Positions 43,792-51,815 of a stretch of DNA of 64,000 nt are shown piece after piece. Origin of the DNA: an uncultured Clostridia bacterium (GTDB lineage Bacteria; Bacillota; Clostridia; Christensenellales; Pumilibacteraceae); the NCBI GenBank assembly GCA_944372345.1, contig CALVYT010000038.1, positions 1 through 64,000 of the forward strand. Reading direction: 5' to 3'. Both the position numbers and the translations under genes were made by a program. The notes beneath the pieces are model-generated. The model searched no databases. It saw nothing but the letters and a program-made list of their open reading frames with translations, and was not told where the DNA came from. The number at the start of each line of letters is the position of its first letter. The first letter of the stretch is position 1.

Positions 43792-45290
43792 ATAATTAGC
43801 AAAAGGGGTACCCCGATGGGATACCCCTTTGGTGCGCCAAGCAATTTAATATCCGAACCGCAAGTTGCTTCAAATTCTGCAAGGCTTACGGTTTGCGTTC
43901 CGTCTTTGTAGTTGAAAATAAATGTAATTTTGTCGTCATAGAGATAGATTGCGTTTATAAAACTGTCTATCAAGCATTGTTTACCTTCTTTCGTGGAATA
44001 GTCAAGACTTTTGAACTTATCTATTCCGAAACGGATTTGTTCTTTTGTAAGGAACGGCTTTTTGATTTGCTCTTGCAAAATCGTTACTTCAATCTCGCTT
44101 TTGCGTTGCTCTAATTCCGACAATCTTGCTTTCGTAGATTCAAGAATTATTCCTTGCTCGATTGCCGTTACCATATTCTTGATACGCTTTTCTATATCGG
44201 CAAGCTGTTCTTTCAATCTCGGCAAACGCGGATTTTCTTCGCCTTGCAACGAGTAAATCTTATCTATAAGATACTCTATTATTCGCTCGTCGTCAAGGAT
44301 TTCAAGGGCTTTTCTTACTGCTAAATCTTCAATCCATTCTTTCTTGACCGTTTTCTTATCGCAAGTATGCTTTTTCGCGTGGACGCATTTATAATAGCGG
44401 TGTACTTCTTTGCTTCGTCCCGTGCCGCTTTCTCCGACCATATACGCGCCGCACTTTCCGCAAAACAGGCGTGTAGTGAGTAAATAATCATCTTCGGCTT
44501 TGTGCCGTGCAGGTGCTTTCTTATTCTTTTTGAGTAGCTCTTGCACTTGCTCGAATAGTCTTTCGTCCACAATCGCAGGCGCACCGTGCGGAATGATTAT
44601 ATCGCGGTAGCGGTATTCGCCTATGTACTTGCGATTAGACAGCATATACTGAACGATATTGATTGACATAGGTTTATCGAACTTCGTACGAATATTCTTT
44701 GCGTTTAGATAGTCCACGATTTGCTTGACCGTCTTTCCATCGTTGTACATACGGAAGATTTCTTCCACAATAGGGGCGGTAGTCGGTTCAGGCTCTAATT
44801 TTTGCTCGGCATTAATAAAATATCCGAAAGGAACTTGACCGCCGTTTACCTTGCATTTTAAGGCGTTTTCGGTTAATCCGCGAATAACTTTCTCGGCAAG
44901 CTCAGCGGAATAGTATTCAGCCATTCCTTCCAAAACCGATTCAAGGAGTATGCCTTCCGAGCCTTCGGCAATCGTTTCCTTTGCCGATACAACTTTTACG
45001 CCGTTCTTTTTGAGTATGCTTTTGTAATGCGCGCTGTCGTAACGGTTACGGGCAAATCGGTCTAATTTCCACACGATAATCATATCGAAACAATGCTTGT
45101 AGCTGTCCTTTATCATTCGTTGAAATTCGGGGCGATTGTCCGTCTTTGCCGACATAGCGCGGTCTATGTAATTGCTGACAACCGTAACGCCCGTATGATT
45201 GGCAAACTCCATACATTCACGGAGTTGTCCTTCGATACTTTCTTCGCGTTGACTGTCGCTTGAATAGCGAGCATAAATAACGGCTCTCAT
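43776..45290 (-). CDS. Large serine recombinase (site-specific integrase)
   Basis: A 504-residue serine integrase. The catalytic domain starts RAVIYARYSSDSQREESIEGQ with the nucleophile at S10 or S11, and KLDRFARNRYDS is the second core motif. The recombinase domain (VPFGYFINAEQKLEP) is followed by a zinc domain (FCGKCGAYM, HTCDKK) and a coiled coil (residues ~340-420). AAGGAG lies 12 nt before the ATG. The last ~20 codons run through a terminator-like hairpin (43802-43830) and an inverted copy of the tRNA-Leu T-arm. It should integrate and excise this element. Serine integrases rarely use tRNA genes. Confidence 0.93.
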   Translation of the reverse strand: MRAVIYARYSSDSQREESIEGQLRECMEFANHTGVTVVSNYIDRAMSAKTDNRPEFQRMIKDSYKHCFDMIIVWKLDRFARNRYDSAHYKSILKKNGVKVVSAKETIAEGSEGILLESVLEGMAEYYSAELAEKVIRGLTENALKCKVNGGQVPFGYFINAEQKLEPEPTTAPIVEEIFRMYNDGKTVKQIVDYLNAKNIRTKFDKPMSINIVQYMLSNRKYIGEYRYRDIIIPHGAPAIVDERLFEQVQELLKKNKKAPARHKAEDDYLLTTRLFCGKCGAYMVGESGTGRSKEVHRYYKCVHAKKHTCDKKTVKKEWIEDLAVRKALEILDDERIIEYLIDKIYSLQGEENPRLPRLKEQLADIEKRIKNMVTAIEQGIILESTKARLSELEQRKSEIEVTILQEQIKKPFLTKEQIRFGIDKFKSLDYSTKEGKQCLIDSFINAIYLYDDKITFIFNYKDGTQTVSLAEFEATCGSDIKLLGAPKGYPIGVPLLLIMVDRS

Positions 45291-45367
45291 TGTGCTTTAA
45301 TCTCCTTGTGTTGGTATGGCGAGGTACGCAAGTGGCAAGCCATTTGCACGAACTTCGTTCGTCCTCG

Positions 45368-45466
45368 TTAGGGGAATGCTTCCCCTAAAACCCTTTGTTC
45401 TTGCGTGGACGTAAACCCCGTAGGGCGAACGCAACTTAGCTTGCTAAGTGTAGTGAGCTACACTTA
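45368..45466. other. Hairpin-rich gap between cargo and recombinase
   Basis: Perfect stems occur at 45368-45388 (9 bp, TTAGGGGAA) and 45445-45466 (9 bp, TAAGTGTAG with loop TGAG), with a 7-bp ACTTAGC/GCTAAGT stem just before the latter. No reading frame of note lies in 45291-45480. Confidence 0.6.
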
Positions 45467-45480
45467 CTGCTTAAATTATT

Positions 45481-46026
45481 TTACTGTTTGATTTTTGTTT
45501 CGTCAAGAATAAGCAAGTGCGGGTCGCAAGTGCCTACACTCAAATTGTCTTTGTTGACTTCGCCACAGTTTAATATTTGCACGGTATTTCCTTTTACTTT
45601 ACCGCTGAAAGTAAATTCGCATCTGAATTCCGAATGGCAATGCGCACATAGAAAACGATACGCCGCCCCGTCTTGTTTTACATACAAATCTTGCGGATTG
45701 CCGCAAAAAACACAGTCGGGAGTAGTCTTTTGGAAAAATTTGATATATACGGAATTTAATCCGGAATTCTTATATCCTTGATACGGCAAGTCTTGTAAAT
45801 ATTTGTCTTTATCGGCTACACCACCGTCGTATTCGTGAGAAAATCCGCATTTAGCGCATTGATATGTAGTTTTTTGCTTACCGGAAAAACCTGCGGCTAA
45901 ACCAATACCGCCTAAAAAAACGCCGCCGATGACAGCGTGCTTAGCATTAAATCCCTTTTTCGTTGTATCAATCAATTTCCAACCGTCGCTTTCTCCGCAC
46001 ATAGGACACAAATTCGGTGCTTTCAT
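45481..46026 (-). CDS. Double zinc-ribbon protein of the element
   Basis: A 181-residue protein with four CxxC pairs: CPMC near residue 7, CAKC near 57, CVFC near 105 and CAHC near 128. This suggests two zinc ribbons. A glycine-rich stretch (HAVIGGVFLGGIGLAAGF, about 30-47) could span or touch the membrane. No named family is recognised. It is the third cargo gene, 3 nt after its neighbour, and shares the promoter at 46899. Confidence 0.65.
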   Translation of the reverse strand: MKAPNLCPMCGESDGWKLIDTTKKGFNAKHAVIGGVFLGGIGLAAGFSGKQKTTYQCAKCGFSHEYDGGVADKDKYLQDLPYQGYKNSGLNSVYIKFFQKTTPDCVFCGNPQDLYVKQDGAAYRFLCAHCHSEFRCEFTFSGKVKGNTVQILNCGEVNKDNLSVGTCDPHLLILDETKIKQ

Positions 46027-46029
46027 AAA

Positions 46030-46473
46030 TCAATCCTCGCTCATATATTCTTTTTTAACGGTAATATAACCGCCCCAATGATTAGTTACAAATCCCGCCC
46101 AATCAAGAATAGCGGCATAATAGGTGGAACGACGCATAGTTTTATCTCCAATCTTTTTATTGTAAAACTCTATGGAAATAAATCCGTCGATTGTATCAAC
46201 AGGCAAATCGTCGCTACCAATTCTTTTGCCATTGTTAGCGGCACTAGCACCGAGATACATTTTACCACCAAGTGAAACAGCCATTTCATAAATTGCATAT
46301 AAAATTTTGAACTTGCAGTTAAGCGTATAATGGTCATTTTTAATACCGTCGTTTTTCTTAGACAGCGAAAAATTCATAACGCAACCTTTAAGCATAGGGA
46401 ATTGTGATTGCCCATTTTCACGCTCCAATTTGTCGCGTATGGTCTTTTCGAAATCCGAATAAGTGATTTTCAT
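46030..46473 (-). CDS. Hypothetical protein of the element
   Basis: A 147-residue protein starting MKITYSDFEKTIRDKLEREN. No family is recognised. Features are a mixed alpha/beta pattern and a C-terminal WAGFVTNHWGGYITVKKEYM. ATG 46473 is used because GAGG lies 7 nt upstream; GTG 46479 would add two residues. It sits between the coiled-coil DUF7662-like gene and the zinc-ribbon gene in one cargo operon. Confidence 0.6.
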   Translation of the reverse strand: MKITYSDFEKTIRDKLERENGQSQFPMLKGCVMNFSLSKKNDGIKNDHYTLNCKFKILYAIYEMAVSLGGKMYLGASAANNGKRIGSDDLPVDTIDGFISIEFYNKKIGDKTMRRSTYYAAILDWAGFVTNHWGGYITVKKEYMSED

Positions 46474-46486
46474 AGTCACACCTCAA

Positions 46487-46867
46487 TTAAATTAAGTTTT
46501 TGACGAAAGTAACGGTATCGTTATCTACATCTACGCGCGTTTTATAGCCCACAGCCATCCAACTCGAAGCATAAGAGTGTGTTTCCGTATTCGCCCAATA
46601 TGATTGCTTGAACTTTCTTGCGGTATCGGGTAAAGCAAAACCCAATATTTCTTCTATTTGAGAATAGGTAAGCGTAACTCTTGTTTCGTTTGACGATAAC
46701 AAGTATTCCGCCAAACCTCTATATTTTGCGCTAACCTTGCCAAGTTGTATAGCCGTTTGCGATTGAGCGGTAGATGTGCTTTCGATTTTTTCTTCCAATA
46801 CTTTTACTTTGTTTTCCAGCACCTTAATGCGTTCCAACATTTCTAACATTACTTGACTGTACTCCAT
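46487..46867 (-). CDS. Coiled-coil plus DUF7662-like domain protein of the element
   Basis: A 126-residue protein. Residues 1-45 form a coiled coil (MLERIKVLENKVKVLEEKIE). Residues 48-126 resemble the DUF7662 domain: YRGLAEYLLSSNETRVTLTY, QIEEILGFALPDTARK, WANTETHSYASSWMAVGYKT. That domain is of unknown function and recurs in mobile or defence-rich regions. It is the first cargo gene, with a consensus promoter and AGGAT before the ATG, so it could regulate the operon. Confidence 0.65.
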   Translation of the reverse strand: MEYSQVMLEMLERIKVLENKVKVLEEKIESTSTAQSQTAIQLGKVSAKYRGLAEYLLSSNETRVTLTYSQIEEILGFALPDTARKFKQSYWANTETHSYASSWMAVGYKTRVDVDNDTVTFVKNLI

Positions 46868-46898
46868 TTAATGGTCATCCTGTTTGAATTTTGAGATA

Positions 46899-46927
46899 AT
46901 TGTAGCAAATAGTTTTAGGTTTGTCAA
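46899..46927 (-). promoter_or_regulatory. Consensus promoter of the element's cargo operon
   Basis: On the minus strand TTGACA (46922-46927), a 17-bp spacer and TACAAT (46899-46904). Confidence 0.88.
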
Positions 46928-46942
46928 GCACTTTTCGCAAAT

Positions 46943-47023
46943 AAATACTAATTTCTACTATAAAATACTAATTTGTCATTATTTTTGGCTTTTGAACGGC
47001 ATTATAATAGGTTAAACGGCATT
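46943..47023. repeat. Two pairs of 20-bp-spaced direct repeats behind the cargo promoter
   Basis: AAATACTAATTT occurs at 46943-46954 and 46963-46974. AACGGCATT occurs at 46995-47003 and 47015-47023. Both pairs have a 20-bp period, about two helical turns, and lie between the promoter and the att core. They could bind a regulator or act as recombination arm sites. Confidence 0.7.
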
Positions 47024-47030
47024 TTTAAGA

Positions 47031-47081
47031 TAAAAAATAAATCCGAACCAATCACTTGTTACAAGTATTTGGTTCGGATTT
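47031..47081 (-). terminator. New terminator behind tRNA-Leu, supplied by the element
   Basis: On the minus strand AAATCCGAACCAA pairs with TTGGTTCGGATTT (47039-47051, 47069-47081), with an inner CTTGT/ACAAG stem, followed by a T-rich run. Confidence 0.88.
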
Positions 47082-47088
47082 AATTGAC

Positions 47089-47107
47089 TTGGTGCGGTTG
47101 ACAGGAG
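47089..47107 (-). other. Attachment repeat, proximal copy (att, part of tRNA-Leu)
   Basis: The 19-bp repeat at the tRNA end, shared with the functional tRNA-Leu. Confidence 0.85.
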
Positions 47108-47172
47108 TTGAACCTGCACGGTCGCCCACAAGATCCTTAGTCTTGCGCGTCTGCCAATTCCGCCACAACCGC
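47090..47172 (-). tRNA. tRNA-Leu with anticodon AAG
   Basis: A complete class II tRNA with acceptor GCGGTTG/CAACCGC, a long variable arm and encoded CCA. The anticodon stem CAAGA/TCTTG encloses loop CTAAGGA, giving anticodon AAG. An A at position 34 outside tRNA-Arg is unusual in bacteria and would normally need conversion to inosine. Confidence 0.95.
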
Positions 47173-47195
47173 ACGCGCTTATTCAAAGCCTTGTT

Positions 47196-47224
47196 ATAAT
47201 ACTACATTTGCGCGCGATTGTCAA
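47196..47224 (-). promoter_or_regulatory. Promoter of tRNA-Leu
   Basis: On the minus strand TTGACA (47219-47224), a 17-bp spacer and TATTAT (47196-47201). Confidence 0.88.
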
Positions 47225-47341
47225 CCGTATTCGGGCGAAATCCGATAATTTTTTTACGCTTTGCTCTCCTTATCGCGGGCATTTTATTCTCTTTCGATCG
47301 GCGTGTATATTTTCGCGCAAGGGCGGCAATAATATGCGGAT

Positions 47342-48847
47342 ATGAGAGGGTATTCCGTCTGGCAGAAAAACAATCCGTGCGGCAAGCGTTATCCGCGGCT
47401 GACGGGAGATATATCGGCGAACGCGCTCGTAATCGGCGGCGGCATAGCGGGTTATCTTACGGCGTATATGCTGGCCCGTTCGGGGAGAAAAGTCGCGCTC
47501 GTCGAGGGGTATCGGCTGTTCTCGGGAACGACGGGCGGCACGACGGCGAAGATAACTTATCATCAGGGAGGCATTTATCCGCGGCTTGTCAAAAGCAGCG
47601 GCATATCCGCCGCGCGGAGATATTACGAAGCGCAGCGGGCGGGTATGGACGAACTGATCTCACTGGCGACGGAGCATAATATCGACTGTTCGCTGTCGCC
47701 GATCGACGGTTATATATTTTCCGCGGACGGCGACGAGGCGCAGCGAATTTATGCCGCAATGTCCGACATAGGAGTCAGAACGGAGCTCGTGCGGGCGGAT
47801 ACGCCCGTCGGGAGCGCGCTTGCCGTCCGCGCGGAGGATCAGTTCATATTCGATCCGCTGCGTTTTCTGCGCGCTCTGCCCGTCGGCTTCGAAATATACG
47901 AAAACACGCGCGTCAGCCGCGTGGACGTGGAGAAAAAGACGGCGTATACGGAGGAGGGCAGCGTGCACGCCGATATGATAGTGGTAGCGACGCGCTTTCC
48001 GATCATCGATTCCCATGGGTCGTATATCTTCCGTATTCGCCCGTCCGAATCGTATACGATAGCCGTCGAGGGTGCGACGCTGGATGCGACGTATCTCGAC
48101 GCGCGCGAGGACGGGCTTTCTCTGCGTCCTTACGACGGCGGCGTGACGGTGGGCGGGCTGGACCGCAGAACGGGCACGGGCGACGGTCACGCGTTTTTCG
48201 CGCTGCGCGCCGCGGCGGCGCGTATGTTCGGCGAGCGGCGTATCGCCGCGGAATGGTCGGCGCAGGACTGCGTTACGTTCGACGGCGTGCCGTACGTCGG
48301 GTATTATTCGCCCGAACTGCGCGACGTTTACGTCATAACGGGCTTCGGTAAATGGGGAATGGCAAATTCCGCCGTTGCCGCAAGACTGGTGACCGATCTC
48401 GCCGACGGCAGGGATAATCCGTTCGAGCGGCTGTATTCGCCCGCGCGCAGGCGCAAGGGCACGTTCGGAGCCTTCCTGCGCAACGCGGCGCGCAGCGCGG
48501 CGTATCTGATAGGCGGCAGACTGCATTTTCCGCTGCGCGGCGCAAGGTCGATAGAACCGGGCGGGGGAAAGGTCGTCCGGCTGCACGGCAAAAAGCGCGC
48601 CGTCTATAAAGAACCCGACGGACGGCTGTATGCGATAGACGCGATGTGCCCGCACCTGCGCGCGGAACTGCGCTGGAACGCCGACAGCAAAACGTGGGAC
48701 TGCCCCTGTCACGGCTCGCGGTTTGACAGATACGGCAATCTGCTTTCCGCGCCGAGCGTGCATTCGTGTAAGACTCACGCGCGGTTGGCGGCGGAGGAAG
48801 AACGGAATAAGAAGAAAAAAACGGATACTTCCGAAGCCGACGTCTGA
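47342..48847 (+). CDS. FAD-dependent oxidoreductase with C-terminal Rieske domain
   Basis: A 501-residue protein. ALVIGGGIAGYLTAYMLARSGRKVALVE (about 29-56) is the FAD-binding Rossmann motif of the DAO family. The C-terminal ~90 residues form a Rieske [2Fe-2S] domain with CPHLRAELRW and CPCHGSRFD. Such proteins resemble the YhfW/glycine-oxidase-with-Rieske group, whose substrates are not settled. The start ATG is weakly supported by an upstream CGGAT. It faces a convergent gene across a shared hairpin. Confidence 0.88.
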   Translation: MRGYSVWQKNNPCGKRYPRLTGDISANALVIGGGIAGYLTAYMLARSGRKVALVEGYRLFSGTTGGTTAKITYHQGGIYPRLVKSSGISAARRYYEAQRAGMDELISLATEHNIDCSLSPIDGYIFSADGDEAQRIYAAMSDIGVRTELVRADTPVGSALAVRAEDQFIFDPLRFLRALPVGFEIYENTRVSRVDVEKKTAYTEEGSVHADMIVVATRFPIIDSHGSYIFRIRPSESYTIAVEGATLDATYLDAREDGLSLRPYDGGVTVGGLDRRTGTGDGHAFFALRAAAARMFGERRIAAEWSAQDCVTFDGVPYVGYYSPELRDVYVITGFGKWGMANSAVAARLVTDLADGRDNPFERLYSPARRRKGTFGAFLRNAARSAAYLIGGRLHFPLRGARSIEPGGGKVVRLHGKKRAVYKEPDGRLYAIDAMCPHLRAELRWNADSKTWDCPCHGSRFDRYGNLLSAPSVHSCKTHARLAAEEERNKKKKTDTSEADV

Positions 48848-48862
48848 CGGTCGGTAAAGCAA

Positions 48863-48896
48863 CCGCCCCGTGTCCGAAAGGACGAGGGGCGGAAAA
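48863..48896. terminator. Shared hairpin between convergent genes
   Basis: CCGCCCC (48863-48869) and GTCC pair with GGAC and GGGGCGG (48886-48892) around GAAA. It lies between the ends of the two convergent genes. Confidence 0.75.
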
Positions 48897-48897
48897 G

Positions 48898-49698
48898 TCA
48901 TTCATAATTTTCGGCGTTTCGTCTGCGCGCGACTTTTTCGTTTGCGCGTTTCGCCTGTAACAGCCTCGTTACGGCGATATATAGGAAGGCGATGCCCATT
49001 ATCCCGCAGAATATGAGAGTAGCGACAAAGAACGGACTTATAATGCACATCATAACGATCGAAGCTATGGCAATGCCGATAGAAATGACCGTAAGAACGA
49101 TCCAGGGCGCGCTCACCGCGCTCAGTTTGCGGGCTACCGTTTCGTCGTAATCCGCCATGATTTTTTCCGCTCTGCGGAGGACTTCTCCGTATTCGGCTTC
49201 ATACTCGGCATTGCCTTTCACCAGGCGGGCGAGCGGCTCGTAAAAGCGGTGCATCGGGAGAGTGAATTCCTTTGCGAACGGGTGGAAGTGCAGCGCGGTC
49301 ACGCAGCGGTTGTTCAGCATTTCTTCATACCGATCCGTGCCGAAAGCGCGGTATTCCGCGAAAGCCATTACGGCGTAGGCGTACCCGACGGGCGACTCGG
49401 GACGGTCAGCCGTCAGTTCCGTCGCCGTATCGAGGCATTCCTGTAACATATCCGCGGCGAGCAGTTTTCTGCATTTTTCTTTCGCTTCGGACAGCTTCGC
49501 CGCCTGCGCCAGACCGAACGCTTCGTCAGCGTTTTTGCCGTCGACGGTGATGTGCGCGGTGACGTAAGTGTTGTAATTGTTGATCGCTTTCTGAGTGACG
49601 AACGCCGTGCCGCAATAGGGGCATACGCCTGCGTCGGCGCCGTCGTCGATCTCGATATTTGCGCCGCATTGCGTGCATTTTGCGGGTACTTTTGCCAT
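48898..49698 (-). CDS. Zinc-ribbon membrane protein
   Basis: A 266-residue protein. The N-terminus has a zinc ribbon (CTQCGANIEI and CPYCGTAF, residues 8-33). The middle ~150 residues are helical and repeat-like. Two membrane helices end it (IVLTVISIGIAIASIVMMCI and ATLIFCGIMGIAFLYIAV). The family is unnamed, but zinc-ribbon plus helices is frequent in clostridial sensors. ATG 49698 follows AAGGAG and a good promoter; longer frames upstream cross that promoter. Confidence 0.72.
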   Translation of the reverse strand: MAKVPAKCTQCGANIEIDDGADAGVCPYCGTAFVTQKAINNYNTYVTAHITVDGKNADEAFGLAQAAKLSEAKEKCRKLLAADMLQECLDTATELTADRPESPVGYAYAVMAFAEYRAFGTDRYEEMLNNRCVTALHFHPFAKEFTLPMHRFYEPLARLVKGNAEYEAEYGEVLRRAEKIMADYDETVARKLSAVSAPWIVLTVISIGIAIASIVMMCIISPFFVATLIFCGIMGIAFLYIAVTRLLQAKRANEKVARRRNAENYE

Positions 49699-49720
49699 AT
49701 CCGTTGTTCTCCTTACGGCA

Positions 49721-49749
49721 ATTATATCACGCCGCCGTTCGTTTGTAAA
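49721..49749 (-). promoter_or_regulatory. Promoter of the zinc-ribbon membrane protein
   Basis: On the minus strand TTTACA (49744-49749), a 17-bp spacer and TATAAT (49721-49726). Confidence 0.8.
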
Positions 49750-49812
49750 GCGAAACCGAGCGCGGCGAATGCGCTCTTCGCGCGGTTTTTTTGTTTGACC
49801 GCCCGCGAACGC

Positions 49813-49841
49813 TTGACAAAGCCGCGCAAAAAGAATATACC
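49813..49841 (+). promoter_or_regulatory. Promoter of the MATE transporter
   Basis: TTGACA (49813-49818), a 17-bp spacer and TATACC (49836-49841). Confidence 0.8.
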
Positions 49842-49870
49842 GATAAGCGGGGAAAACCGGAGGTTTTTCG

Positions 49871-51256
49871 TTGGTCAAGGATCTTTCCGTAGGCAATCCG
49901 TTCAAAGTGCTGTGGCTGTATTCTCTGCCGCTGATAGGCAGCGTCGTCTTTCAGCAGATGTATAATATGGCGGATACGGTCATCGCGGGCAGGGCGATAG
50001 ACGATTACGCGCTCGCGGCGGTGGGCGCGTCGTACCCGATCACAATGATATTTATGGCGGTCGCGCTCGGTTGCAATCTCGGCTGCTCGGTCATCGTGTC
50101 GCGCTTTTTCGGGCAGAAACATATGACGGAAGTGCGCGAGAGCGTTTCTACGATACTCATCGCCGTAGCCGTGCTCGGCGCGGTGATGACGGGCGCGGGC
50201 ATAGGACTGGGCGACGCGCTGATGCGGCTCGTCGATACGCCGGAAACGGTGTTTGCCGACGCCCTCGCTTATCTTTACATTTACATAGGCGGCTTTCTGT
50301 TCGTGCTGATATACAACGTCTGTACGGGCATTTATACCGCGCTCGGCGACTCGATGACGCCGTTCTGGTTTCTCGTTGCTTCCAGCCTCGGAAACATAGG
50401 GCTGGATTTACTGTTTGTGCTCGCGTTCGGTATGGGCGTGGCGGGGCTTGCGTGGGCGACGTTCATCTGCCAGGGCATAGCCGCCGCGTTGTGTCTGCTC
50501 GCGCTTATGCTGCGCCTGCGCAGGCTCGGCGGAGAACGCAAACCGAAAGCGTTTTCGTTCGCGCTGCTCAAAAGTATGTGCGCCGTCGCCGTGCCGAGCA
50601 TCTTGCAGCAGAGTTTCATTTCCGTCGGAAATCTGTTCATTCAGGCGCTCGTGAACGGTCACGGCGAACTCGTGCTCGCGGGGTATACCGCGGCAGTGAA
50701 GCTGAATACCTTTCTGCTCACGACGCTTACGACGGTGACGGGTGCGCTTTCGAGCTATACGGCGCAGAACCTCGGCGCGCAGAAGCCCGAACGCGTCAGA
50801 ACGGGACTGCTTGCGTGCTGTTCGATCTGCGGCGCGCTGCTCGTGCCGTTCAGCGTGTTCTATCTCGCGTTCCCGCAGGCAGCGCTGCTGCTGTTCACGC
50901 AGGACGTTACGGGCGGAGCCATGGCGACGGGCGTTCGCTTTCTGCATATGGTCGCGCCGTTCTACGCCGTGGTCGCCGTCAAGCTGCTGTTCGACTCTGT
51001 ACTGCGCGGCAGCGAACGTATGGTGCCGTTTATGATAACCACGCTGTCCGACCTTGTCATACGCGTCGCGCTCTGTTTCGTGTTCGATCCTCTGCTCGGT
51101 ATGGGCGAAACGGGCTTGTGGCTCTCCTGGCCGATAGGCTGGACGGCGGCGACGATCCTCTCCGCGGTCCTCTGCCTGTTCGTCGGCAAAAAACGATTGA
51201 TAACGCTGTCGGCGGGAAAGAAAAAAGCGCAGGACGGGCAGCGCAAACAAATATGA
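49871..51256 (+). CDS. MATE-family efflux transporter
   Basis: A 461-residue membrane protein with twelve predicted helices in two halves. PFKVLWLYSLPLIGSVVFQQMYNMADTVIAG and its second-half counterpart PSILQQSFISVGNLFIQALVNG are the MATE hallmarks. It should export cationic drugs or metabolites by H+ or Na+ exchange. The TTG start is supported by GGAGG 8 nt upstream and by the conserved opening. It is monocistronic between a promoter and a terminator. Confidence 0.92.
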   Translation: MVKDLSVGNPFKVLWLYSLPLIGSVVFQQMYNMADTVIAGRAIDDYALAAVGASYPITMIFMAVALGCNLGCSVIVSRFFGQKHMTEVRESVSTILIAVAVLGAVMTGAGIGLGDALMRLVDTPETVFADALAYLYIYIGGFLFVLIYNVCTGIYTALGDSMTPFWFLVASSLGNIGLDLLFVLAFGMGVAGLAWATFICQGIAAALCLLALMLRLRRLGGERKPKAFSFALLKSMCAVAVPSILQQSFISVGNLFIQALVNGHGELVLAGYTAAVKLNTFLLTTLTTVTGALSSYTAQNLGAQKPERVRTGLLACCSICGALLVPFSVFYLAFPQAALLLFTQDVTGGAMATGVRFLHMVAPFYAVVAVKLLFDSVLRGSERMVPFMITTLSDLVIRVALCFVFDPLLGMGETGLWLSWPIGWTAATILSAVLCLFVGKKRLITLSAGKKKAQDGQRKQI

Positions 51257-51265
51257 TCCGTCTTG

Positions 51266-51291
51266 AAAGCGGCGCAAAACGCGCCGCTTTT
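51266..51291 (+). terminator. Terminator of the MATE gene
   Basis: AAAGCGGCGC/GCGCCGCTTT with loop AAAAC, ending in TTTTCG. Confidence 0.85.
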
Positions 51292-51308
51292 CGTATATTC
51301 CGCCGCAA

Positions 51309-51815
51309 GTGACGAAAACTACCGTTATGAAGCACTATGATTATATGTGCGTGAGGTATGAGCGCGCGGGGGAGTGTATCGGGCGATACCGTCCGTTCGG
51401 CTGGCGGTATGTGCGCGACGCGAGCGAGCGCGGTGGCAGGCTGTCTTTCAGGCGCGACAGGGAAACGCCGGAAAAGCGTGCTCTGGACGCTTTGCAGAAG
51501 GTCTGCGACGAAGCAGCGGCGGAAGCGGACGGAGTGCGGATGAAATGCCGCGCGGCGGGGCATATAGCCACGCTGCCCGTGTGGCTCGTCGGGCTTGCAG
51601 TCATCTGCTCGGGGCTTAACGGCGCGCTGCGCGGGGCAACGGCATATGCCGCCGCGGCGTGCGCTCTCGGCGTGTGCATAGTGTTCGCGTCGGTCGCCGT
51701 GCGCCGCGCAGCGGCGGCTCTCGGACTGCGCGTGACGCGGAAACGCCGCGCCGCTCTCGGGGAAAAAATGTCGGCGGCGGAGCGGGAGGCGCGGAAGATC
51801 CGTGACGCTGTTTGA
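51309..51815 (+). CDS. Hypothetical two-helix membrane protein
   Basis: A 168-residue protein. Residues 1-75 are charged (RPFGWRYVRDASERGGRLSF). Two membrane helices follow (HIATLPVWLVGLAVICSGLN and AYAAAACALGVCIVFASVAV), and the tail is arginine-rich. No family is recognised. GTG 51309 is used; ATG 51327 is possible, and neither has a ribosome site. It overlaps the next gene by 14 nt, and a terminator lies just upstream, so its promoter is not identified. Confidence 0.5.
   Translation: MTKTTVMKHYDYMCVRYERAGECIGRYRPFGWRYVRDASERGGRLSFRRDRETPEKRALDALQKVCDEAAAEADGVRMKCRAAGHIATLPVWLVGLAVICSGLNGALRGATAYAAAACALGVCIVFASVAVRRAAAALGLRVTRKRRAALGEKMSAAEREARKIRDAV

Larger units (their letters stand above)
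43645..47107 (-). mobile_element. 3.4-kb AT-rich element inserted in the 3' end of tRNA-Leu
   Basis: The element is bounded by the 19-bp direct repeat TTGGTGCGGTTGACAGGAG (43645-43663 and 47089-47107), which is the 3' tail of tRNA-Leu. It holds a large serine recombinase and three cargo genes, all on the minus strand. Its base composition is clearly AT-richer than both flanks. The tRNA stays intact because the element brings the tail and a new terminator (47031-47081). Confidence 0.85.

Noticed and set aside
43616-43911. Plus-strand frame starting at 43645
   Set aside because: It begins in the att repeat, crosses terminators and is antisense to the recombinase end.
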